Of a stretch of 64,000 bases of DNA, positions 49,611-59,533 are shown piece by piece. The notes beneath the pieces are model-generated. The model searched no databases and was not told the origin of the DNA. It was given only the letters and a program-made list of their open reading frames with translations. The stretch is from NCBI RefSeq assembly GCF_018282095.1, contig NZ_CP074126.1, forward strand, positions 1 through 64,000, written 5' to 3'. The stretch's first letter is position 1; every line of letters begins with the position of its first letter. The translations under genes and the position numbers were made by a program. Origin of the DNA: Pseudovibrio brasiliensis. Its GTDB lineage: Bacteria; Pseudomonadota; Alphaproteobacteria; Rhizobiales; Stappiaceae.

Positions 49611-51119
49611 ATGGGCTCTTATCTACTCGGGCTTGATGCCGGTAACACGGTTATTAAGGCAGTCCTGTTTGATTTATCGGGCAGGATTGTATCTATGGCC
49701 GGGCGGGACGGCGTATCCTCTAGCCCAGCGCCCGGTCATGTTCTCCGAGATCTGGGAGAGCTCTGGTCCAACGCAGCCTCGGTCATCTCTAAGGTAATCG
49801 CTGAGGCAGGTATTTCTGCCAATGAGATCATCGGTGTCGGCTGTGCGGGCCACGGCAATGGCCTCTATCTGCTGGATAAACAGGAACAGCCACTGCTGGC
49901 CGTCCAGTCTCTGGACACCCGCGCCATAGAAACGGTGGAGTGCTACGCGGCAGAAGGCAAAGACGACCCGCTCTACGACATCTGCCTGCAAAAACCATGG
50001 GTTTCTCAAACCCCAACTCTGCTGCGCTGGGTAAAGGATCATGATCCTGAAACTTATGCCCAAATCGGCACGGTGTTTCTCTGCAAGGACTTCATCGTCC
50101 ACCAGCTCACCAGCAAGCGTGTCAGCGATATCTCCGACATGAGCGGCTGCGGCCTGCTCAACATGCAAACCAATGCCTATGATGCAGAGCTGATGAGCCT
50201 CTACGGCCTCTCAGATGCCATGGAACACTTGCCGGAACTGCTGGTACCGGAAGAATGTGCGGGCAAAGTCTCAGCCCAAGCCGCAAAAGCAACCGGCCTT
50301 GCCGAAGGCACCCCCGTTGTCGCTGGCCTATTCGATGTCATCGCCAGCGCGCTGGGCTCTGGCGTGGTGAATAAAGGCGAAGCCTCCATCGTGGCAGGCA
50401 CCTGGAGCATCAATCAGATCATCACAGAGAAGCCTCTGCATGACCCGCGCGTCTTCATGGCCTCCAGCTTTGGACCAAACAAGGTCATGGAGATCGAAGC
50501 CAGCGCCACCTCCGCTGCTAATCTGGAGTGGTATGTTCGCGAGTTCATCGAACACGTAAACCCGGCTCTGGAAGGTGCAGATGCGTTTGCACTGTGCAAT
50601 GAGATGGTCCAGAGCGTGACGCCATCTGAGGACTTGCCATTCGTCTTACCGTTCCTTTATGGCTCAGGCCCGGAACCAAGAGCCCGTGCCAGCTTCATTG
50701 GCGTTGCTGGCTGGCATTCGCACGCTGATATGCTCTACGCGCTCTATGAAGGTGTCGCCTTCGAACATCGCCGCCATATCGAACAACTCAAAGCCGCTGG
50801 CGCAAGCTTTGAAACAGCTGTTCTTTCCGGGGGAGGTTCCAGAAGCCAGATCTGGCCGCAGATCTTCGCAGATACGCTCAACATTCCGCTGTCCATCTCC
50901 GAATGTCAGGAAACCGGCGCGCTGGGCGCTGCCATCGCAGCAGGCGTTGGAGCAGGGGTGTTCTACGAGTTTGAGGCCGGTGTCGAGGCCATGACCCGCC
51001 AAACCCGTCATTACACACCACGAGAAGAACTTCGTGACCTCATGGATCGTCGTTATGCCAAGTTCTGTAAGTTAAGCCAGCGCTTTAGCCTGCCGTTGGA
51101 AGAAGAGGAGCTGGCGTGA
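49611..51119 (+). CDS. FGGY-family carbohydrate kinase
   Basis: This is a 502-residue sugar/polyol kinase with the two-domain actin-like fold. N-terminal phosphate loop [21 protein letters not shown], adenosine-binding region [22 protein letters not shown] and [14 protein letters not shown]. Members include xylulokinase, EryA, LsrK. ATG 49611 follows a GGGGGGA ribosome binding site. Its stop overlaps the next start by one base. It probably makes the intracellular phosphorylated intermediate sensed by the SorC regulator. Confidence 0.9.
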   Translation: MGSYLLGLDAGNTVIKAVLFDLSGRIVSMAGRDGVSSSPAPGHVLRDLGELWSNAASVISKVIAEAGISANEIIGVGCAGHGNGLYLLDKQEQPLLAVQSLDTRAIETVECYAAEGKDDPLYDICLQKPWVSQTPTLLRWVKDHDPETYAQIGTVFLCKDFIVHQLTSKRVSDISDMSGCGLLNMQTNAYDAELMSLYGLSDAMEHLPELLVPEECAGKVSAQAAKATGLAEGTPVVAGLFDVIASALGSGVVNKGEASIVAGTWSINQIITEKPLHDPRVFMASSFGPNKVMEIEASATSAANLEWYVREFIEHVNPALEGADAFALCNEMVQSVTPSEDLPFVLPFLYGSGPEPRARASFIGVAGWHSHADMLYALYEGVAFEHRRHIEQLKAAGASFETAVLSGGGSRSQIWPQIFADTLNIPLSISECQETGALGAAIAAGVGAGVFYEFEAGVEAMTRQTRHYTPREELRDLMDRRYAKFCKLSQRFSLPLEEEELA

Positions 51120-52738
51120 TGTTCACCCGTCCGACTCTTGGAACCTACGATTACATCGTAATCGGTGCAGGTTCAGCCGGTTGCGTGCTGGCCAACCGCC
51201 TCAGTGCCAACCCCGCCAACAAGGTGTTACTGCTAGAAGCAGGAGGTTCAGACCTCTATCACTGGATCCACATACCGGTTGGCTATCTCTACTGCATCGG
51301 CAATCCAAGAACAGACTGGTGCTTCAGCACTGCGGCAGAAAAGGGCCTCAACGGCAGATCTCTCGCCTATCCACGCGGCAAAGTCCTAGGTGGCTGTTCA
51401 TCCATCAATGGCATGATCTATATGCGCGGCCAGTCCGCAGATTATGACCACTGGGCCCAGCTCGGCAATGCTGGTTGGGGGTGGGATGATGTGCTGCCGT
51501 ATTTCAAAAGGTCAGAGGACCACGCCTTCCGCAGCAGCGCTCTGCACCATCAGGGTGGTGAACTGCGGGTCGAAAAACAACGCCTGAACTGGGACATCCT
51601 CAACGCGGTGCAAGACGCTGCTGCAGAACTTGGCATCCCCACTGCGGATGATCTCAATGACGGCAAAAATGAAGGAACGTCATACTTCGAGGTCAACCAG
51701 AAAAGTGGTCTCCGCTGGAGTGCCGCCCGTGCCTTCCTCAGTCCAGCCAAAAATCGTAGCAATCTCACCATCGTCACCCACGCGCAGGCAGAAAAGCTGC
51801 TGTTGGAAGGAACCCGTGTTACAGGGCTGAACCTGACCGTCAAAGGCAAACCGATGACTGTTCAGGCAGGCAAAGAGGTCATCCTCTCCGCGGGCGCCAT
51901 CGGTTCCCCGCAACTGCTCCAACTCTCAGGTATCGGTCCCGCTGACCTGCTCAAATCCCATGGCATAGAAGTACAGCACGAGCTGCAAGGTGTCGGCGCA
52001 AACCTGCAAGACCACCTGCAACTACGCACGATCTTCAAGATACAGGGAGCGAAAACCCTCAACGAGATGCAAAGTACGTTCTGGGGCAAAGCCAAAATCG
52101 CTGCCGAGTACGCGCTTACGCGCTCCGGACCAATGGCCATGGCCCCAAGCCAGCTGGGCATTTTCACCAAGTCCTCAGAGCGCTACGCAACGCCAAACAT
52201 CGAGTACCACGTCCAACCACTCAGCTTGGAAAAGTTCGGCGATCCCCTGCATCCATTCCCGGCCATCACAGTATCAGTCTGCAACCTCCGCCCGGAAAGC
52301 CGCGGAACAGTCTCCATCCAATCCGCAGACTACCGCGATGCCCCTGTTATCGCGCCAAACTACCTGAGCGCACAGGAAGACAAGCAAGTCGCCATAGATT
52401 CAATCCGCCACGCCAGAAAACTCATGGCCACCAAAACTATGCAACACTACAATGCCACCGAAATCAAACCCGGTCTGGCCTATGAAAGTGATGAAGAACT
52501 GATCGAAGCTGCAGGCGATGTCGGCACAACCATCTTCCACCCCGTCGGCACCGCCAAAATGGGCTTCGACAAATCCGCTGTTGTCTCCCCAGACCTAAAA
52601 GTTCACGGCCTCCAAGGCCTCCGCATAGCCGACGCCTCCATCATGCCAACCCTCCCCTCCGGCAACACCCACGCCCCAGTCGTCATGATAGCCGAAAAAG
52701 CCACAGACATGATTTTGGTTGAGTTGTCGAGTGTTTGA
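51119..52738 (+). CDS. GMC-family FAD oxidoreductase
   Basis: This is a 539-residue glucose-methanol-choline oxidoreductase, homologous to but clearly distinct from the BetA in this window. FAD motif [17 protein letters not shown], signature [20 protein letters not shown], second signature [19 protein letters not shown], catalytic His in [12 protein letters not shown]. It would oxidise a primary or secondary alcohol, possibly the first step on the imported polyol. It is the last gene of the operon; AT-rich sequence starts directly after it. Confidence 0.9.
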   Translation: MFTRPTLGTYDYIVIGAGSAGCVLANRLSANPANKVLLLEAGGSDLYHWIHIPVGYLYCIGNPRTDWCFSTAAEKGLNGRSLAYPRGKVLGGCSSINGMIYMRGQSADYDHWAQLGNAGWGWDDVLPYFKRSEDHAFRSSALHHQGGELRVEKQRLNWDILNAVQDAAAELGIPTADDLNDGKNEGTSYFEVNQKSGLRWSAARAFLSPAKNRSNLTIVTHAQAEKLLLEGTRVTGLNLTVKGKPMTVQAGKEVILSAGAIGSPQLLQLSGIGPADLLKSHGIEVQHELQGVGANLQDHLQLRTIFKIQGAKTLNEMQSTFWGKAKIAAEYALTRSGPMAMAPSQLGIFTKSSERYATPNIEYHVQPLSLEKFGDPLHPFPAITVSVCNLRPESRGTVSIQSADYRDAPVIAPNYLSAQEDKQVAIDSIRHARKLMATKTMQHYNATEIKPGLAYESDEELIEAAGDVGTTIFHPVGTAKMGFDKSAVVSPDLKVHGLQGLRIADASIMPTLPSGNTHAPVVMIAEKATDMILVELSSV

Positions 52739-52966
52739 TGAGGCAATCAATTGAAATGAAAATTGGAATAAATCCTCAGTGTGAAGCGAAATTTCTTTCA
52801 AAGCTAGAATGGAGGACTGTACTTAGTTATTGGAAGGAGGAGGTTGTTGTGGATGTTGCCCTGTAACAATTACATAATACATAAATGATCGATAAGGTTG
52901 TTTTATGACTAAAATATAACCACGGCAGGCATCGTAGGTCGTTGCTAGGCCTTAGAAAGGGCAACT

Positions 52967-53872
52967 ATGCTCCTGCAAGCACAAACGCATAATAGTACGT
53001 TTATTTTTCGCGATAAACCAGTTTACAAGACAGCTACTGTTGCAATGACTGGCATACAAAATCCAAAAATTTTGTCATTTGGTTGCTCCGTTGGTGATGA
53101 GATTGCAACAATCAAAGCGTTTTTTCCAGATTCGGAAGTTTTTGCCTGCGATATTGATGAGTATGTCTTGGGTGTCGCGCAAAAGTCTGCTGGACATATG
53201 GCCACTGTATTTAAGTCAAACGTGGAAAATATTGAAACTCACGGACCTTTTGATTTAATCATCGCCTCTGCTGTATTGTGTCGTAATCCAGCAAATCAAG
53301 TAGTTGAAAAGTTTCCATTTTCACAGTTCCATGAAATGGTAAGCATTCTCGATGACCAATTAGCTAGCAATGGTTTGCTGATTATCACAAATGCTTCGTA
53401 TAGGTTTGCAGATACAGCTGTTGCAGAAAGGTACAGCATTGTTCGATCTGATATTATGGTTCCGATGAACTTTGTAGATGTATTTGCGCCTGATGGAACA
53501 CCATTTCTGATACAAAAGAATGTTAGTAGTAGAAAAGCGTACTGTCAGGGGCCAGCGTTTACGTTAAAAGATGATGAAGAGATCGGTGATTGTATGTTCA
53601 AGAAAGATGGCGGGCAATTATCTGTTCAAGATTTGATATATCTCTCACCAGTTCCGGAAAGCTTTGTTGAGCATTGTGTCTTCGAACGATCACTGTCAGA
53701 ATTAAAATCATCAGAAAAACTAGAGAGTTTAATTGACGTTAAAGTGCGTCATCGTCTCGGCGTTGATATCATTTCTGGTCTGAAAGGTTATGCCGAGCAA
53801 TATAGTTGGCCGTCTACGGTTAACTCTTCCAAGGTCCATTTTCGCCCTGAAACTTGGCACTTGTTAGAGTAG
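52967..53872 (+). CDS. Class I SAM-dependent methyltransferase-like protein
   Basis: This is a 301-residue protein. SAM-binding motif I is seen as KILSFGCSVGDEIATI (about residue 34), followed by VFACDIDEYVL (motif II acidic residue) and FDLIIASAVLCRNP (motif IV). The C-terminal half is unassigned. AAGGG lies 5 bases before ATG 52967. Base composition is AT-rich compared with the genes to the left. Next to another methyltransferase-fold gene and near glycan-modifying genes; acceptor unknown. Confidence 0.7.
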   Translation: MLLQAQTHNSTFIFRDKPVYKTATVAMTGIQNPKILSFGCSVGDEIATIKAFFPDSEVFACDIDEYVLGVAQKSAGHMATVFKSNVENIETHGPFDLIIASAVLCRNPANQVVEKFPFSQFHEMVSILDDQLASNGLLIITNASYRFADTAVAERYSIVRSDIMVPMNFVDVFAPDGTPFLIQKNVSSRKAYCQGPAFTLKDDEEIGDCMFKKDGGQLSVQDLIYLSPVPESFVEHCVFERSLSELKSSEKLESLIDVKVRHRLGVDIISGLKGYAEQYSWPSTVNSSKVHFRPETWHLLE

Positions 53873-53934
53873 TTTAGCCTTTTGTGTTCTAGTTGATTGA
53901 CCGGTTCCTTATATATTCTTAGATAGCTCGACAA

Positions 53935-54873
53935 ATGCTTACATTCAATACTTCACCTGGCTACTTACAAGACACTACTTGTGGCTTACCTTATCCTGCT
54001 CAAGTCACTCCTGGAATGCTTCGACCTAAAGAGAGTCGATTGCTACACCTCATTGCAAAAGATTACGTAAAACCTGGATACCATCTTGTAGATGCTGGTG
54101 CGTTCTTAGGTTCTAGCGCTAACTTGATTGCTAGTGGCTTAGCAGCGCGCGATGACGCATCAAAATTTTATAAGTCCGTGCATTCATACGATTTATTTTT
54201 AAATAACTCAGACGTATACGAAAAGTATACTCTTGGCACTGTTGACCGCAATGAGACATTTCTATCATTATACCTATCAAATACCGCGCCATATTCTCAA
54301 TTTATCAATGTATATCCTGGCGACTTTTCTGGCTTCCAGTGGATAGATCAGCCGATTGGTCTGTTTTTTTGCGATATTTCTAAAACGCCTCAACTTGAAC
54401 ACCATGTTTGGGAGAGTTTCGCAAACAAGTTCGAGCCAGCTAATACTTGGTTTATTCAACAAGATTTCGTTCATATTCAGGCTCCATTTACTCATGTTTA
54501 TTTGGGGTGTTTAGAGCAAGTTTTTGAATTTGTGGCGCTTGCAGTCCCTTCGCTTCTACTGCGTCAAGCAAAGCCAATAACTGAAAAGATGATCCGCGAT
54601 GCAAAAGAGGTTTGGATGCGAGGAGACGTGTTGCAACATCTTGAGGCTGTAGACGCTGTATCAAAGCGAATTGAACCCTTAAACAATGAAGAAGCAACTG
54701 CGACTGTTCGCTTAGTCAAGTGCCAGTTAGCAATTCAAGGAATGCGTTTAGATCTTGCCGCGCGAGAGCTTGCGGATATCAAAAAAGAACACGCAAGAGT
54801 TGTTGATCGGCATTATTTGGCGAGAGTACGTTTTGTCGAAAATCGCCTTAATACATTAATGGCGATATCCTGA
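53935..54873 (+). CDS. Methyltransferase-fold protein, unknown acceptor
   Basis: This is a 312-residue protein with a probable SAM-binding core: YHLVDAGAFLGSSANLIASGL (motif I), HSYDLFLNN (acidic after strand 2), INVYPGDFSGF and PIGLFFCDISKTPQLE. The last 90 residues are helical and charged. The pattern resembles TylF-like/Methyltransf_24 proteins but the fit is loose. It is 62 bases downstream of the preceding methyltransferase, same strand, so probably co-transcribed. Confidence 0.6.
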   Translation: MLTFNTSPGYLQDTTCGLPYPAQVTPGMLRPKESRLLHLIAKDYVKPGYHLVDAGAFLGSSANLIASGLAARDDASKFYKSVHSYDLFLNNSDVYEKYTLGTVDRNETFLSLYLSNTAPYSQFINVYPGDFSGFQWIDQPIGLFFCDISKTPQLEHHVWESFANKFEPANTWFIQQDFVHIQAPFTHVYLGCLEQVFEFVALAVPSLLLRQAKPITEKMIRDAKEVWMRGDVLQHLEAVDAVSKRIEPLNNEEATATVRLVKCQLAIQGMRLDLAARELADIKKEHARVVDRHYLARVRFVENRLNTLMAIS

Positions 54874-55096
54874 TGTAACGGAAAAAAGCAAACACGCTTA
54901 CGTTGAGTTCAAAGCTATACTATGCGTAAGATCGGACTAAGTGCTCAAGCTGATAAAGCTAATCGGAAATAAAAGAATACAATTGCTCTTCCACTTTCAG
55001 TATGTGAAATGTAGATTGTAATTTTCACCGTTAAATGAAAACTGTTGCCAGAGATACGACTGGCAGCAGTGGATTTTTATATCGATAGGAAATTGT
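54874..55096. other. AT-rich gap between convergent genes
   Basis: No gene or clear terminator recognised in 223 bases between two convergent methyltransferase-fold genes. Confidence 0.4.
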
Positions 55097-56716
55097 TCAG
55101 TATTTATCGTTTCTGTTAAGGGGCTGCGAGATAGTTGCACGCAAGCGTTCCAATTTTTGCTCTCTTAAACGGGCAGGTTTCTTTTTTAACTGCTCTTTGA
55201 TGCTTTTGATGAGTTCTTGTGATAGCAAAACATTTCCTGATCTAAAACGTAACCATGCTAGCTGAATTAGAATATCTAACTTGGTTCGGTCGTCTTTAAC
55301 TTTTGTAGCCAGTTCCCAAAGGGCAGAGTCTTGTTCTTCAATAGAGAAGTCATAAGTGGCTAGTTTTTGAAAGCATTTGCTATCAATTAGTGACTCAACT
55401 TTAATAACGACTGATTTCCCATCAGATGCGCAAATACTAATATTATCCGAAAGTATTGCTAATGTAATAATTTCCCATAGGCGATAATGTACGAAAATGT
55501 CGCGTATTAACAGAAATGATTGACCTGGAACTGAATGGGCAAGGATTTCTGATAGCCCGTTTGCGAACTGCTTTTGGTTTGAAAACGAACCCAGTATTGC
55601 AATTTCGATATCATCGCCAATCCACCTAAACCTATCAGCATCAATATCAAAGACATTCGCCTCTGAGAGGAAACTATTATCTATCTCAAAATTGATACTA
55701 AATTTAGGTGCAACTACGCTCAGTACTCGAAAATTTTTTTCATGATTGAAATTAAGATTAGCATCAATCCCTGATTTAGCAAGAGTACTTAATTGTGGGG
55801 TGTCATCATGAATTGTGACAATCTTGCCGAAACCTCTAAAAAAGTATCTGCAGAGGTTATAAATCGCTTTTGCGTCATTGGGTCGTATTTTGTCGAATTT
55901 TTCATCAATAATGGCTGGAAAATCTACCGCATCATGAGAGCTAAATACTTGCCCGATTGTTATTGGGGAATGTCCATCCTCGAAATCTGAAGTAATATTC
56001 CCAATCCTAGTTCTTTTGCCGGAACCCGATAACTGACTTAACCGATGAAGGATTTCTGCATTTTCGTGAGTTACATCTATCAGGGCCATATCGGAGTTGG
56101 TGATAGTTGTGTCGCTAGGAGATTTTGAAATGAGTTGTGCTTTTCCTGGTAATGTAGTGTTTAACCTATGCCAAAGCTCCAGCATTGATGAGTTGGCACT
56201 AACGTCATCTAGCAGAATGTAACGAGGGGATATCTCTTGGCTATAAAGTTGGAAAAATACTTCGCAGATGAACTCAGAAGACTTCAATGCATCGATAAAG
56301 ATAATGTCAATTTCCTTGCTTTCTAAGAAGCTTAATGCAGAGATTATACTTGCCGGATTAGTAGCATTTCCGCAAACAAATTGAATTTTGGGGTTGTCTG
56401 AGAGTTGGGATAATGCCAATCGATTTGTATCGATCGTGGTAATTTTAATGTTGCTGATATTTGCTGCCTGTGCTCCAGCAAGAAATGACTTTGTTGATCC
56501 TCCAAAATGTGTTCCAACCTCGAAAATCGATTTAGCGCCTATTTTTTTTGAGAGGCCGGCTAAAAAAGAATAATATTGTAAAGGTCGATCAATAAACCTG
56601 ACCCATGGGCCTCCAGTAGGAGGCCCATAGTGACAGTTACTCAGATCGATTTTGTCACCTATCTCGAAAATTTCTGACACTGCTTTAGAGTTAGTGAGAG
56701 AAGAAGAAGAGGTCAT
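55097..56716 (-). CDS. Methyltransf_24-like domain protein with C-terminal extension
   Basis: This is a 539-residue protein from ATG 56716. The N-terminal region has a class I SAM fold: PLQYYSFLAGLSKKIGAKSIFEVGTHFGGST (motif I), KITTIDTNRLALSQL, IQFVCGNATNP and IDIIFIDALKSSEF, as in O-methyltransferases of the TylF/cephalosporin hydroxylase type. Residues beyond about 220 form a second region I cannot assign, ending in a basic helical tail. The frame is open to 56797, which would overlap the upstream gene by 62 bases; ATG 56716 leaves a 19-base gap instead. Co-directional with the large glycosyltransferase, so probably the same transcript. Confidence 0.6.
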   Translation of the reverse strand: MTSSSSLTNSKAVSEIFEIGDKIDLSNCHYGPPTGGPWVRFIDRPLQYYSFLAGLSKKIGAKSIFEVGTHFGGSTKSFLAGAQAANISNIKITTIDTNRLALSQLSDNPKIQFVCGNATNPASIISALSFLESKEIDIIFIDALKSSEFICEVFFQLYSQEISPRYILLDDVSANSSMLELWHRLNTTLPGKAQLISKSPSDTTITNSDMALIDVTHENAEILHRLSQLSGSGKRTRIGNITSDFEDGHSPITIGQVFSSHDAVDFPAIIDEKFDKIRPNDAKAIYNLCRYFFRGFGKIVTIHDDTPQLSTLAKSGIDANLNFNHEKNFRVLSVVAPKFSINFEIDNSFLSEANVFDIDADRFRWIGDDIEIAILGSFSNQKQFANGLSEILAHSVPGQSFLLIRDIFVHYRLWEIITLAILSDNISICASDGKSVVIKVESLIDSKCFQKLATYDFSIEEQDSALWELATKVKDDRTKLDILIQLAWLRFRSGNVLLSQELIKSIKEQLKKKPARLREQKLERLRATISQPLNRNDKY

Positions 56717-56735
56717 TTGCGAATTTTTTGTCAAA

Positions 56736-59282
56736 TTATCCTCGGAATGTATAATTTTGCACTTCTGGTGTAATGTTAGCCACTTCAATAAATTCACTTT
56801 TCCATAAAATCGGCTTTGTATCCCAAGCTTTTACAACGCCAGCCCAATGAATAATCTTAGGGTCTTCGCAATAGTCTTGAGCTGGAACGTAGTTCCACTC
56901 AGGAGCTAGTTCGTAAACATTGGATGCCCCCATGATATTCAGTGCATCTTGATCATTCAGATGGCAGCTTGAAATGAGATGAAGTGCGTGCATAGAGAAG
57001 AGTTGCTCTCGCATCTTGTCCAAATTCATTACGATAATGCCGGCATTAAATGATGTTCTATACAGGCTATGTTCACTATGCAATCGTCTGCGAAGATTCC
57101 AAGCCTCTTGAGGTTCAAGATACAAAGACCCTCGTGTAGCTAGTTTTGTGACAAGATTCCAAGTTTTAAGATTTGAAAGCTTCCCAGCTACTAGATGATC
57201 TTCTAGTTTAATATCAAATAATTCGGAAAGATCTGCTCTAACTAGAATGTCGATATCCAAATAAATTACTTTAGATTGATCTGGAATAATTTCGGGAAGC
57301 AAACAGCGATCCATCGTGGATACTGTTGTGTGAGATAGCATTCTTAACCGCTCGCCGTAATCAACTTCACTCATGTCATAGAAGCGAAATGAAACTTTGC
57401 TAAATGCGTGTTTTAGACCGTCTAAGTAGTCTGAAGGCAAGTTTCGATACATCAAGTGAACGACTAGCGGTCTAGACGCATGCATGAGAGCTGATTTTAA
57501 GACTACAGGAAAGTACCCCATTAGATTTGCATCTGTGGCAAAGGCTACGTGAATTGCGTTTGAATTTTCTTGTTGAGTTCCAGATATCTTTATCTGTTTA
57601 ACGAACTCCGCCACTTCATCACTTGAAGACGGAACGGGAGGGTATTCGTTGACAACTCGTTCCGTAGCGACGACATCGTCATGACAGATGTCTTTCCAAA
57701 CTTGCATCACAGTTTCTTTTGACTTTCCTTCAAAGATCGCAGCGTAAACCGCTTTTAACTTTGCTTCGATGCCAGAGCGGATGTTTTGAAATTCGTCTTT
57801 GGAAAGGTCTAAAAGGCCTTCAAAGCGTACATCAGAGCGATTACGGGGAGCAAAGTCGACGTCAAAACCCATTGATCGACACGGTAAATAGCAATGTAAT
57901 CTCGAAGTCTTGATCTTCCCGAAAGGTAGATAGCCACGGAGCATTTCATCAGCATCTTTAATGCCGTCGACAAGGTCGAATTCCCGAACGTAATCTCCAA
58001 CCTGCGAAAATTCTTCAACATCCCAATTTTCAACTTGGTTGCTTGCGATTCTACTTTCCACCAAAGCAAGACGTCGAATGTCTTGGTTTTGAGTTGAAGG
58101 TAAAATTTGACTGATTGTGGTGGTAAGGCAGCCTGAGAAAAAGCATTTAACACCGAATTCGCGCAGGCGATAAACAGTTGTCCAGTCTCTGCAGCCAATT
58201 GGTTCAAATTTCTTTAAATTAGTAGCTACATCTTCAGTAAGTACAGCGGGGTCGTTTACATGGAAGGAGATAAAAATTGGATTAATTGCATCTGGAAATG
58301 GAAAGTCAATTGTCCCCTTGAAGTTGCGATGCATAAACCAACCATTACAGAGAAGCCAAGTATTTGGGGGATATTGTCTGCCAGAGGAAAAATCCCTATC
58401 TAAAGTAAATGCTCTTGATTTTACTTTGGGTTTACCAAGTTTGACTTTGTGAGATTCGTGTATATTATTCTTTAGTTCATTTAAGTACAAATCTAATTTG
58501 GTTTCACCTACGAATTCCACGTCTTCGAAGCGTAAAATATTTGAGAGTGAAGCAAGTGTTTGGACGTAGTCGCCTCTATTTGAAGAGGTTCGTTGACGAT
58601 CAATAAGCTTGTAATCCATTACAGCAATATTTATGAATTCATCATTGTCATCAATTTTGTTTTCAGAATAGCTATTTATTAATCGCTGTGATATCCATTC
58701 TATATCTTTGATTTGCTCTGAGGATAGCTGATTTAGGTTTGACTTTTCTGACGTTAATCTCTCACATATACTTCTTGCTTCATCATAAAATCCAAATTGA
58801 GATAGTACTTTTATGATTTCGTAAATACACTCGGCGTCAGTTCTGAAATCTACCTTGCTTAACCAGTTTTTAAATTCAGGTAGAGAGTCTTTGCCTTGAA
58901 CACCAAGTTTTGCGGATAATACTTCTTTTGGTGCAGCGGACCAAGATTTTTGCATTCCGGCGACTTCAAAATACTTTAAGGCAGCTTCAAAGAGTTCATC
59001 GCCAACAAGAAAGACTCCAATCGCTATTGCTCCGATATTCTTTTTTTCAGCAGTGTCATGCTCGTACAGCCAATGAGCAAAGGTTCTAGTCGCGACTCGA
59101 CCTGAACCTTTGTTACCACGTCGGATGAAGTTTAAGAGAGCAGTCTCCTCACTTTTTCCAGCTAGGAGATCCTCAAAATAAAAGTATCTTGCTTCCCTTT
59201 CTTCAGCCAATTTTCTTGCTTCAGCGCGTTCATCTCTTGTTTGTCTAACTCTTTCTCGTTCTGTTAGCACCATTTCGCGCAT
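56736..59282 (-). CDS. Polysaccharide pyruvyl transferase-like and GT8 glycosyltransferase fusion
   Basis: This is an 848-residue protein as read from ATG 59282. Residues 1-35 are a charged helix (TERERVRQTRDERAEARKLAEERE), then a helical region to about 280. Residues about 290-500 resemble polysaccharide pyruvyl transferase: FISFHVNDPAV, KFEPIGCRDWTTVYRLREFGV near 361, SGCLTTT and KTSRLHCYLPCRS. The C-terminal 250 residues form a GT8 domain: IHVAFATDANLMGYFPVVLKS, donor-metal DxD in IYLDIDILVRADL near 673, SFNAGIIVMNLDKMR, and IHWAGVVKAWD near 815. It may decorate a surface glycan or protein. The frame is open upstream of the ATG and continues a coiled-coil repeat also present in the adjacent short gene; see that entry for a likely frameshift. 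Confidence 0.78.
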   Translation of the reverse strand: MREMVLTERERVRQTRDERAEARKLAEEREARYFYFEDLLAGKSEETALLNFIRRGNKGSGRVATRTFAHWLYEHDTAEKKNIGAIAIGVFLVGDELFEAALKYFEVAGMQKSWSAAPKEVLSAKLGVQGKDSLPEFKNWLSKVDFRTDAECIYEIIKVLSQFGFYDEARSICERLTSEKSNLNQLSSEQIKDIEWISQRLINSYSENKIDDNDEFINIAVMDYKLIDRQRTSSNRGDYVQTLASLSNILRFEDVEFVGETKLDLYLNELKNNIHESHKVKLGKPKVKSRAFTLDRDFSSGRQYPPNTWLLCNGWFMHRNFKGTIDFPFPDAINPIFISFHVNDPAVLTEDVATNLKKFEPIGCRDWTTVYRLREFGVKCFFSGCLTTTISQILPSTQNQDIRRLALVESRIASNQVENWDVEEFSQVGDYVREFDLVDGIKDADEMLRGYLPFGKIKTSRLHCYLPCRSMGFDVDFAPRNRSDVRFEGLLDLSKDEFQNIRSGIEAKLKAVYAAIFEGKSKETVMQVWKDICHDDVVATERVVNEYPPVPSSSDEVAEFVKQIKISGTQQENSNAIHVAFATDANLMGYFPVVLKSALMHASRPLVVHLMYRNLPSDYLDGLKHAFSKVSFRFYDMSEVDYGERLRMLSHTTVSTMDRCLLPEIIPDQSKVIYLDIDILVRADLSELFDIKLEDHLVAGKLSNLKTWNLVTKLATRGSLYLEPQEAWNLRRRLHSEHSLYRTSFNAGIIVMNLDKMREQLFSMHALHLISSCHLNDQDALNIMGASNVYELAPEWNYVPAQDYCEDPKIIHWAGVVKAWDTKPILWKSEFIEVANITPEVQNYTFRG

Positions 59283-59308
59283 GTTTCTGTAGCGTTTTTG
59301 AGTGCTTT

Positions 59309-59533
59309 TTAAGTTCTCTCGAGTTTTTTTAAGCTCTCCTGAGTGTTTTTTAGTTTCACGCGAGTAGATTTTAAGGTTTCTTGAGTGGTTTTTAAGCTTG
59401 AGTCAGCTTTGATTAGTTTGTTCTTTAGGCTGTTGGTTTGAGTTTTTGAATGTGAGTCTTTTCCTGAAATAACTTTTACGATGTCATTAATGTATTGATA
59501 AATCTTTTTTCTTTTCTTCTTGATCGATCTCAT
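59309..59533 (-). CDS. Coiled-coil N-terminal segment, probably frame-shifted part of the glycosyltransferase gene
   Basis: This is a 74-residue basic protein ending in an 11-residue-type repeat (SLKTTQETLKSTRVKLKNTQESLKK). AGGAGG lies 5-6 bases before ATG 59533, the best ribosome binding site in this region. The repeat continues in the -1 frame (KKTRENLKSTQKRYRNM) into the downstream 848-residue product, which itself lacks a good binding site. The junction is an A7 run on the coding strand (59324-59330), read TTA AAA AAA, a canonical -1 slippery heptamer. A shift there yields one protein of about 930 residues. Confidence 0.7.
   Translation of the reverse strand: MRSIKKKRKKIYQYINDIVKVISGKDSHSKTQTNSLKNKLIKADSSLKTTQETLKSTRVKLKNTQESLKKLERT
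59324..59330 (-). promoter_or_regulatory. A7 slippery run joining two coding frames
   Basis: Seven A residues on the coding strand, framed as A AAA AAA in the short gene. A -1 slip or one extra A restores an uninterrupted coiled-coil repeat with the long gene. May be programmed frameshifting, transcriptional slippage, phase variation or a base-calling error. Confidence 0.6.

Noticed and set aside
42331-51119. Whole operon considered as a classical AI-2 (lsr) system
   Set aside because: No LsrG, only one permease, and a GlpD-like dehydrogenase, aldo/keto reductase and GMC enzyme that lsr operons lack; only family-level similarity of regulator, kinase and aldolase remains.
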